The translations under genes and the position numbers were made by a program. From Chamaelirium japonicum (taxonomy: Eukaryota; Streptophyta; Magnoliopsida; Liliales; Melanthiaceae): a stretch of DNA of 64,000 nucleotides. Positions 55,818 to 64,000 of this stretch are shown here, piece by piece. The notes beneath the pieces were generated by a model. It saw only the letters and a list, made by a program, of their open reading frames with translations. It was not told the origin of the DNA and ran no database searches. Numbering within the stretch: position 1 is the first letter of the stretch; every line of letters starts with the position of its first letter. The stretch lies in the NCBI GenBank assembly GCA_947650365.1, contig OX393557.1:29823359-29887358 (forward strand). Direction: 5' to 3'.

Positions 55818-56590
55818 TATGGGTGCAAATTTTGGCAAGAAATCTGCAAATCAGCGGGACCCACCGGCCCTGCCTGGTGGGCCCCCGAAGACTACAGCGG
55901 GACCCACCGGCCCTGCCTGGTGGGCCCCCGAAGACTACAGCGGGACCCACCGGCCCTGCCTGGTGGGCCCCCGAAGACTACAGCGGGACCCACCGGCCCT
56001 GCCTGGTGGGCCCCCGAAGATTACAGCGGGACCCACCGGCCTTGCCTGGTGGGCCCAAGAGCCTGTGGAATCCCCCCAGGAGACGGTAGCGGGGTCCACC
56101 AGCTTTACCTGGAGGATCCCCAGATACGGCAGCAGAGACCGCCATTTACCCCGGAGTTCCTCCCCAGGAATTCTATAAATAGCAGAACCTTCGAATGTAA
56201 AAAGGTCCGAAAATCCGATTTCCACTTCTGAGATCTGATTTTCAGAAACCAGAGCTCTGGATTTCAGTTTCCATTCCCTCACTTCCTCTCTTTGATCTTC
56301 TTCTTATCTTCGAAGAGATCAAAAGGGTTTCAGTGGTACTCGGCCTGTCGAGATCACTTCAATACAAGTGTTAGTGAATTCGGGTTGCTCCCTATAGCAC
56401 GGAGACGTAGGCTTCGGCTGAACTCCGAAATCAGATCTCTCATGTCAACTCTCTGATCGCTTATCTCTCTCTGCTTGTGTATTGTGAAAGACAACTCCAA
56501 TCGACAAATCGAACATCGATCTTTTATTCGAACCTCCAAATTGACTAGTGCGGCGAAGTCTTCGGGTCGGCACGAAGATTTTCCCCCATA
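55818..56590 (+). repeat. 3' LTR of the Tat element (five 43-bp units)
   Basis: 773 bp. The 86-bp excess over the 5' LTR equals two extra 43-bp units. Otherwise nearly identical to the 5' copy. Confidence 0.92.
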
Positions 56591-56696
56591 ATTATTATTA
56601 TTGTAATGTCTTAGAATACTATGCAGCCTCAATCTGCATGTGCTCCTTGAAGCGTCAAAGCCGATGCTCCCCCTCCTCCCTCAAGTATTCTCATTA

Positions 56697-56725
56697 AGAC
56701 TCTCTCTCTCTCTCTCTCTCTCTCT
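56697..56725. repeat. (TC)n microsatellite
   Basis: Short TC repeat between the Tat element and the L1 remnant. Confidence 0.9.
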
Positions 56726-56749
56726 TCTAGCGGTAGAGATTTTATTTTG

Positions 56750-57640
56750 GGATACTAAAGAAGAAGATGAGGGATTCCTTTATTGATGAGGACATACATA
56801 TTAGAATAAAGATCAAAGATGATCTATGTGCTACTCTTGCTCTTGCAATGGAGGAGGAAATAATGTGGAAACTAAAGGCAAGATATAAATGCTTAAACTA
56901 GGGTGATCCTAACACGGTTCGAGTTCTTTCACTACTACATTTCCATTATTAGGAGTGCCAACCATATTACCACACTTGTACATGGACCACTATCACCTCT
57001 CTTCTTAGGTTGTCAATGTGCACTTCCAGACTTTTTTGAAAAGATATTGCCAAACTTCAATGTGCAGTGGCAGAGCTTATACCATGAACCTGTGGATCAG
57101 GCTACGGTCAAGGCTCTTTGGATATAGAGTTCACGAAGGAGGAAGAGATATGGAGGGCAATGAAGGATCTTGGAGCAGATAGAACCCCGGGTCCAGATGG
57201 GTTCTCTGTGAGCTTCTACTACTCTTTTTCGCCAACAATTAAACTAGACATTATCAGATTAATTAATTGCTTCAAGATTTTCATGCGCCCAAACCAGACC
57301 AACTCTGGATATATAGAACTAATTACTCTTGATCCATTTTCATTGCACTAATCCCTAAGAAGGAAGAAGCTAACAGAGTTGATGAGTTCATGTCTAATAG
57401 TTTGATCAATGGGATATGCAAGATCATCACAAAAACACTAGCTAATAGATTCAGCAACATTATTTATTGGAAACCGGGTGGACATTAATCAATCAACATT
57501 CATGAAGAACCGATCCATCCATGAAACTTTTGTTTGAGTCTAGGAGACACTCTTCATATGCTGAAAAGGCAAGAATCCAGCTATACTCCTGAAACTGGAT
57601 TTCAATAAAGCTTATGATTGCATTAGTTTTTATAAATACT
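56750..57640 (+). mobile_element. L1-type LINE remnant (ORF2, start of RT)
   Basis: Plus-strand pieces read GDPNTV-FFHYYIS, then FTKEEEIWRAMKDLGADRTPGPDGFSVSFY, then IPKKEEANRV and KIITKTLANRF, and QSTFMKNRSIHETFV. These match the linker and RT fingers of plant L1 ORF2 (compare KAPGPDGF and NRLSNII). Stops and frame changes are frequent, for example the TAG after the LKARYKCLN-like stretch near 56898. No endonuclease domain or tail is visible; it is a dead internal fragment. Confidence 0.75.
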
Positions 57641-57901
57641 AGTTGTCGCATATTAAACTACAATTTTTGACCGTCGTTTAATATGACCTAAATTCATTGA
57701 AATACGATCTCCCCCCCTTGATCTTTTGTTTCTCCCTCTTTCTCGTTGTGATTCCCTCCTCTGTCTCCCTCTAGCTCTCTGCGGTTTTTGACTGGCGTCT
57801 AGCATCTGGAGGGTGCAACGCCATCATATCAAAAGTACCCCTCTCTCTCTCTTTCTCTGCCATCACCCCCCACCACCTCCTCCTCCACCTGGCGCAACCC
57901 C

Positions 57902-57963
<62 letters not shown>

Positions 57964-58095
57964 GCCATCACCCCTCTAACAGCCGCGACCCCCACCGCTT
58001 CTTGAACTTGCCGCTGCCACCGCCGTCGCCACCTCCTCTACCTCCCCTATCACCGACTACCACCTCCTCCTCCCCCTAGCGCGACCCCCCTAGCC

Positions 58096-58152
<57 letters not shown>

Positions 58153-58280
58153 CTCTACCTCCCCTACCACCTACCGCCACCATCTCCTATACCTGCCGCC
58201 ACTACCACCACCTCCTCCATTGCTGCTACTACCATCTCTCTCTCTCATTCTCTCTCTCCCTTTTTTTTTGGGATCTGGTC
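57641..58280. repeat. Microsatellite-rich region
   Basis: TC repeats at 57841-57858 and 57904-57962 and a CA repeat at 58098-58149, separated by CCACCACCTCCTCC-type DNA that recurs as a loose ~100-bp unit (TCTGCCATCACCCC at 57855 and 57961). No gene supported. Confidence 0.8.
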
Positions 58281-59212
58281 TGTCTTTCCTATCTATCAGT
58301 CGACAGCGCATCAGAACTCCTCTGCCAATTCTTCGATCAACTTCTCCCCAAGCCCCTTTGGCAAAATCTTAGGTAAGGCTCTCTCTCTGAATGCCATCTA
58401 TATAGCATGCTAAGGGAGTTTGCGTTATTTACAAGTTTACCACAAAAAGGAGCGGAGACAAAAACGAACCGAACAATTTCGGCCATCGATCATGATAGCC
58501 AGCCTTCCATCAATGAATCACAATTTTGGCCAAACAAAATAAAGAGCAATCATCTGTGGTCATCGATCAAGAAATCCCAATCTAAATCTCATTCCTACAT
58601 ATTCTCCCAGCATTAATCACAGCTGCAGCCTAACATAAATAAGAGCAGCCCCATTAAACCGAAAATTTTTTAGCACATTCTGCTTACAATATAACCATGG
58701 GGCCCTAACCCATGTATCTTGAGTGGGGCCCACGTTTGTATGGAATGCATGTGTGCTGAAATTTTTTCCCATTAAGGGGGTTTTAGTTAATTGGGATTTA
58801 TCGAAGAGTTCTTTGTATTTAGGATTGTACTGTTAGTGGCTCCAAACTTACTTATGGTATTGTTGAGCTAGGCATTAGTGGTTGCGGAGTCCACGATGCG
58901 AACTCCATACACAGACATTAATCAATATTTTGTATGCCCTCGAACTCCTAAATTAGGTGTTAGTGGAATAATCCTAGAGGAGTCCACGTCTTCGTGAAAA
59001 TAAGGATTTTAAAACCCTAGTATATATACTTTTGACCCATCAAAAATTCCCCCACAAAGCTGGAATTTTGAATCCCGTTGGAGCGGCTCGCGAAATAAAA
59101 GATGAGGCTACACAATATCCCTCGCGAGGAACCCTCGGAACCCTAGCCGGCGATCATCTCCTTCTTGCTTGTGATCGAAGTCTCGGACATCCCTATCTCC
59201 TATCTCTGTTCT

Positions 59213-59299
<87 letters not shown>

Positions 59300-60260
59300 C
59301 TCACCGGCCGGATTTGTTGCCAATAGGGTGAGGGAGAACCCAACAATGCCCGACCCGGGCATCTGCCGTATTACGAACCCTATCTAGCGTCCCGCGGCTA
59401 TGCCGCACTACCATCGACGCCATGCCTTCCCATCGAGACATGTGTGGTTGTGCGATGTTGTCCCAGCAATAGAAATTTGAGAGGCATATGGTTACAAATG
59501 AGTACAGAGAGGGAGATGATGCGTTATCCCCTTGTCTCGATGGACTGAGAAACAGATGTTCCCACTTTATTTATCAAGAAACTTGGGAAGTTTATAGAAA
59601 TTGAGCAAATTACTATACAATTTTTTTCCTGTATATATAGATTTTTTTTCCTTTAGAGAGACAACTCCAAGTTGCAATTCCCATTTTGGGCTGTAATAAA
59701 CTTTATTACAACTCCCATTTGTCATATGTAATCACAGCTCTCCTCCAGAAGCCTTTCTTGGTATTGGTATTGAGGGGCAATAATTTGATTGGACTTTCTC
59801 CTTTGCTATGAGACCTAAAGTGTGCTGGGCTAGGGGGGTGCTGATTGAAGTTGTATGGGTGTTGAGGAACTGATGTAGTACTAGTTGTTTTGTAAAGGAG
59901 TTAGCTAGCTTGTGTTGGTGTGTTGTCTATAAGCCAGTGAAGCAATGTTATATGAGCTATCTTGTGTTGGTGTTTCCGTTAAAAAAAAGTGAAACGATTA
60001 GGCAGAAAAACATGCACTATCAAAGCTTGTTACAGAGCTGTAATTACAAATCCGTTTTATAGTAAAATTAACAGTGCTAACAGGTAGCAAGCAACCCGTT
60101 AACCTGACTCCATAGTTTTCTAGCATATGATCTTTCATCAAAATCTCTCCATTGTTTTATGCATGCTTTAATTATTTCAAATGAGGCCATTAAATATTCG
60201 AGTTTTGGTGTATTTTGGTTAATCGCATCCATGCATACAGTACATGTACTTCAAAGATAG
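58281..60260. other. No gene recognised; contains a TATA-like site and (TC)41
   Basis: A long TC repeat lies at 59216-59297. GTATATATAC near 59020 followed by GC-richer DNA with AACCCTAGCCGGCGA could be a promoter and leader, but no downstream reading frame supports a gene. A block near 58690-58750 (CCCATGTATCTTGAGTGGG) recurs near 62480-62580. Confidence 0.45.
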
Positions 60261-60374
60261 TTTATATATATGAGAACAAAAACTGCACTCAACTTTTATT
60301 ATGAATGCATACTTATTTTGCTCATTTGGGAATGTGGTATGTTCTTAATTATGAATGTACAATGTTTATTTCAG

Positions 60375-61714
60375 GTAAAAAATGAGACCACCTACCCAGG
60401 AGTTATTATCCCTTATGTACGGTGCATATTCTGTGACAATAATTATAGTTTTACATATAACAAGATCTCATGCACAACAAGCTGGACCGCGACATCTATC
60501 ACTAGTGCCGGTTATAGATATATAAATACAAAACTTGATGGTAATCCGATTGAATTCTATGAATTATATAGGATGTATCCAGATGTATTCCGAAAATTAT
60601 GTCAGATACTTAGAGAGAAATCTCTAATATCAGATACAAGATTCATCTGTGTTGAGGAGATGGTTGGAATATTTCTATTGACTGTTGGCCAAAACGATTG
60701 ATATAGAAATACTCGGGAGAGATTTGGACGCTCTAGATGGACTGCAAGCAAGAATTTCAACAAAGTCTTAAATACTTTGATCTTATTAGCACCAGATCTT
60801 ATGGCAACTCCTCCCACTTTAACTTCACCTGAAATCTTAAACAATCAATGATTCTTTTCTTATTTTCAGGTAAAGAGGTCTCTTACACATTTATGATTTT
60901 GTCATCGTATAATTTTGTTATTTCGCTCTCTTATAAATATATAATTTTTTGTGATAAGAATTGCGTTGGAGCTATTGATGGCACGCACATTCCAGCCATG
61001 GTTCCCGGGGAGAACATAATGAATTATCGGAATCACAAAGGTCAAATTTCTTAAAATGTATTAGCGGTTTGCACATTCGATCTCCGATTCATATATATCC
61101 TTAGTGGTTGAGAGAGCTCTGCAAACGATGCACGAGTCCTGCAAAATGCATTATCTCGGACTGATGGGCTTAAAGTTCCACGAAGTAAAATAATTATTAC
61201 TATATAATAATTAATAGTGAATATTCATAACTTTATATGAAATGATTTTTATATTTTTGTAGGAAAATTTTATTTAGTGGATGCCGGTTTTCCAAAATGA
61301 ATGCAGTTCTTAACCCCTTATCGTGGTGTTCGGTATCACTTGAGGGAGTATAGACCTAGATGACGCCCGAAGAATAAGAACGAGTTATTTAATCATTGTC
61401 ATTCGTCCCTACAAACTGCAATTGAGAGGATTTTTGGGGTGTTTAAATCATGGTTTACTATTTTTAAAGTTGACCCTACATTCCCTTACAAGACCCAAGC
61501 ATTACTAGTGATGACATGTGCAGTTTTGCATAACTATATATGTCGGGAGTGCAGCTTCGATGAGTTTCCTATTGATCCAACTGAGGAACTCTTAGGAAAT
61601 ATAGGGGATGAGCCTAATCCTGAAGATGTCTTTCAGACCCAAGATGAGAAACGTGAGACAGCAAAAGAGTGGCAAAACAATATTGCTCAAGCCATATGGG
61701 GGGGATCATCTTAA
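60375..61714 (+). pseudogene. PIF/Harbinger-type transposase, decayed
   Basis: Plus-strand segments match the HARBI1/ALP1-like family: an N-terminal part (NPIEFYELYRMYPDVFRKLC, RFICVEEMVGIFLLTVGQN), the DDE_Tnp_4 nuclease start (CVGAIDGTHIPAMVPGENIM then YRNHKGQIS), a middle part (VDAGFP, TPYRGVRYHLREY) and a C-terminal part (FGVFKSWFTIFKVDPTFPYKTQ, CAVLHNYICREC). Stops at about 60700, 60850, 61053 and near 61361 and a frame change near 61080-61100 break it; one gap (about 60845-60870, ending TTTTCAG) may be an intron. Both a Harbinger transposon and a domesticated ALP1-like gene remain possible; no TIRs were found. Confidence 0.75.
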
Positions 61715-62578
61715 TAGAAGGAATACTAATTAAGTTTCGACACATTTGTTTCCTCGATCCTATGTTAATTTTAATTTGTATGCTACTCTTAATTTGTTTG
61801 TTTTTATTTTTTTTTGAGAATCCTCTTAATTTGTTTGTTATTTATTGAAATAACGTCATTGATTGATGGTATATTAAAGCCGTTTGGTATGAAGTTTTTT
61901 TTACCATTTATCATATGTAAAACTTCTATCTTTTTCTGATATAAGGCAATATGCTCTATCTTTACATCATATGTATAACTTGAAAATTATTTTGATCTTC
62001 AAGAAGTTGTTTTTTATTTTCTTAGATATATAATGGCTTTTGAAAAATATTGGTTTACCCAAACTATTTATCCAACATGATGAGACAATCTTCGATGGCC
62101 TGATGATAAAAATCGAGTCTCGAATTTTTTCCATTGTTCTTGTACAATTATTTAATGGCAGATCCTTATTATTATTACTTTTTCTTGGGCCTTTAAAATC
62201 TATCAAAGTAGTTCTTTGAAGGTGTTAGTAAAATATGATTTCCAGCCTTTAAAAAAAAGATTTCATATCCAAGTGCACAAAAAAAGCCCAGGTGAACTCC
62301 TGTAAAAGGTATTTCTAATATAGTGAACTCTTCAAAAAAGTTTGTAGACTCCTAAAAAAAAATCTGCAGACTCTTCAAAAAAAGTCTGCGGACTCCCAAA
62401 GCCCACAAGTCCACAGACTCCTGAACAATGATTTTAAATCCCAATTGACTAACACCCCCTAAACACATCATTTGTGATCCGCTACCCATGTCTCATGAAT
62501 CGCAGTGGTCCCCACGGTTGTATGGTACATAAGTGTGCTGAAGCTACCCCATGTCTCTTGAGTGGGCCTCAAGGTTGT
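61715..62578. other. No gene; short GACTC-CAAAAAA repeats
   Basis: At about 62310-62425 a motif of GACTC(C/TT)(T)CAAAAAAAGTCTGC type recurs several times at 20-25-bp spacing. Remaining DNA is AT-rich and unassigned. Confidence 0.5.
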
Positions 62579-62587
62579 ATGGTATGC

Positions 62588-62763
62588 GAGAAATGCCATT
62601 CTTACCGAAAGAGTCTTACCAAATGACGTGGCATGATCATAACCGTCCATTTTCACCTATCTAGACAAGTGATTGCATACTTCCCGGAGCGGCAAGCTAA
62701 AAGGTGCACTGCGAATGGGTGCCCTGTCATTCGGTAAGACTTTCGGGATGAATAGCATGGCTC
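62588..62763. mobile_element. Mutator-like MITE with perfect 9-bp target duplication
   Basis: TIRs of about 40 bp: GAGAAATGCCATTCTTACCG at the left, inverse of GAGCCATGCTATTCATCCCG at the right. Flanked by ATGGTATGC at 62579-62587 and 62764-62772. 176 bp, non-coding. Confidence 0.85.
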
Positions 62764-62772
62764 ATGGTATGC

Positions 62773-63640
62773 AGGTTTGCTAAAATAATTTTCTAATAAA
62801 CACCCTCTCGATCCCTCGTGGGCCTCGCGATCCCTCTCAATGATAAATGCCTAAAATCCTCCCTACCCCCCCCCCCCCCCCCCCCCCACCCCCCACTCGC
62901 GCTCCCTCTTGACTATAATCGCCTAAAATCCCGACCTCCCCTGCCTTCAAATCCCGTCCTACCCCTTCCCCCCCTCCCTCTTAGAGATTTCGTCTGGAAA
63001 ACCCTCTTGGTGATCTTCGCCTAAAATTCCGGATTCCTCTGCAGTCTTGGGATTTAATCTTTCTCTATTAATGACTCTTCCAAATTTTTATGGGAAATTC
63101 TATTGGCCACCTAAACTGTCTCCAAATCTCTTATACTGAATGATGTGTCACTATCATAGCTCTTCGTTTCACCTAGTTCTGATCGGTGAATCGTAGTCAG
63201 TCAAAACCAGACCGGTAGGCAAAGGGGCGCTGTGAATGGATGCCACAATATTTGGTGTGAGAGAATCGATAAAATCTTTAGGTATGAATAGGAGTGCTGG
63301 TAAGAAACTCGAGCGCACAATGATTTAGGCATGCCACTTGGCATAGATGGCATCATTGTCGTCTGAAAGATTAAAATGTGTCAAGGCCTATCCCACAAAT
63401 TTCATTTTGTTAAATTTAAAGACATTACTATTTTATATATTTCCTTAAACTTTGAATAAACACATGTCTCTATTAGTGATTTGTTATCCATTATTTAATT
63501 TTGATAAATAATAATTATATTATTAAATTTAGCACATATGTCGTCAATTATTTCAAACAAAATATGGATAATGACACGGAAGATGACACCTGCATATTTA
63601 AACGGTGTTGCAAATTTTGTCACATTTGCAAATGCAAATT
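62773..63640. other. No gene recognised; poly-C tract
   Basis: A 22-base C run lies at 62866-62887 in CT-rich DNA. 63150-63300 loosely resembles the preceding MITE (GAATGG, GGTATGAATAG). No bounded feature. Confidence 0.45.
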
Positions 63641-63649
63641 TGGGAGGGT

Positions 63650-64000
63650 ATTGATTGGTTTTCATGTTCGTGTGTGAAGTGTCGAAATGGGCATGGCAAA
63701 AAGATTTTATAAATCGTCAGAGAATATTTAATCTTTAATGGTGTAGATAAGTCATACATCACATGGTTCTTTCATTGAGAGGCAATGCCAAGTTCATCTA
63801 CTTGTGCAGCTTTAGATATTACTTACAGAGGTGATAATCAACATAATGAATATTCGAGGATGGTCGATTTGGTGAACTCATTATTTCATGTTCAACCGGA
63901 TGATTTACATACTTGCATGGACGAGATAGCTCACGATGATCCTCATGATGATCAGATTTAACCAGCGGAGCGAGAGAGCTAGTACCAATAATTGATGAAT
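63650..64000 (+). mobile_element. Start of a CACTA (En/Spm) transposase, cut by the window edge
   Basis: The plus strand reads CVKCRNGHGKKI, then REYLIFNGVDKSYITWFFH, matching the transposase-associated zinc-binding domain at the N-terminus of plant CACTA transposases (CPCVKCxN ... HLxxNGFxxxYxxWxxHGE). An acidic stretch (MDEIAHDDPHDDQ) follows as expected. Stops after KKIL, after FFH and after DDQI show decay. Continues beyond the window. Confidence 0.6.

Larger units (their letters stand above)
43489..56590 (+). mobile_element. Tat-clade Ty3/gypsy retrotransposon with an antisense gene and a 3' satellite-like array (fossil)
   Basis: LTRs 43489-44175 and 55818-56590 bound 13.1 kb, with 5-bp target duplications ATTAT (43484-43488, 56591-56595). 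The 5' LTR is followed by TTTGGCACCGTCTGTGGGA, the primer-binding region typical of the Tat clade. Order: gag, protease, RT-RNase H, a second archaeal-type RNase H (Tat hallmark), integrase, a short repeat zone, an antisense accessory gene, a 118-bp tandem array, polypurine tract GGAGGGGGTAAC, 3' LTR. LTRs differ by roughly eight substitutions by eye apart from repeat number, so it is young. Its plus-strand coding part has several breaks, so this copy is not self-sufficient. Confidence 0.92.

Overview
The window is nuclear DNA from a flowering plant. The evidence is the kinds of elements present: Tat-clade Ty3/gypsy and Tork-like Ty1/copia retrotransposons, hAT-like, Mutator-like, PIF/Harbinger and CACTA DNA transposons, Helitrons, L1 and RTE LINEs, plus GT-AG introns and a plant-type bHLH gene. 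The sequence alone does not let me name the species. Most of the 64 kb is transposon-derived, and I support only two host protein-coding genes.

Layout. 0.5-3.65 kb: a TIR-bounded non-autonomous DNA element split by a 2.6-kb gypsy-type solo LTR. 5.1-6.5 kb: an antisense copia remnant. 6.5-9.0 kb: an AACCC-rich repeat and two MITEs. 9.2-19.2 kb: a four-exon host gene of unknown function (about 226 aa) whose 9.1-kb first intron holds a hAT-like element, gypsy fragments, a second hAT-like element inside one of those fragments, tandem repeats and a MITE. 19.8-20.4 kb: an antisense RTE LINE remnant. 20.8-24.7 kb: an antisense copia remnant carrying three separate hAT-like insertions. 25-26.6 kb: a hAT-like element filled with (TA)n microsatellites and two palindromic foldback elements. 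29.2-36.5 kb: a Helitron and a young, nearly whole Tork-like copia element, possibly both inside an older TIR element. 37.5-38.7 kb: a short two-exon bHLH gene on the minus strand, with a head-to-tail Helitron array (38.7-39.97 kb) starting just upstream of its TATA box. 40-40.6 kb: a foldback MITE between microsatellites. 41.2-41.6 kb: a small LINE-type insertion with target duplication.

43.5-56.6 kb is a 13.1-kb Tat-type gypsy element with 5-bp target duplications. It carries gag, protease, RT-RNase H, a second (archaeal-type) RNase H and integrase on the plus strand. On the minus strand it carries an accessory gene with a proper-looking promoter, an acidic repeat tract and a coiled-coil C-terminus. 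Between that gene and the 3' LTR lies a 1.5-kb array of 118-bp units packed with GACCGATCGGTC palindromes. This element is the most interesting object in the window.

56.7-64 kb: an L1 remnant, microsatellite-rich DNA, a decayed PIF/Harbinger transposase, a Mutator-like MITE with a perfect 9-bp target duplication, and the start of a CACTA transposase running off the window edge.

No rRNA, tRNA or CRISPR was found. Boundaries given with matching target duplications were read directly from the sequence. Family names rest on recognition of protein motifs, not on a database search.
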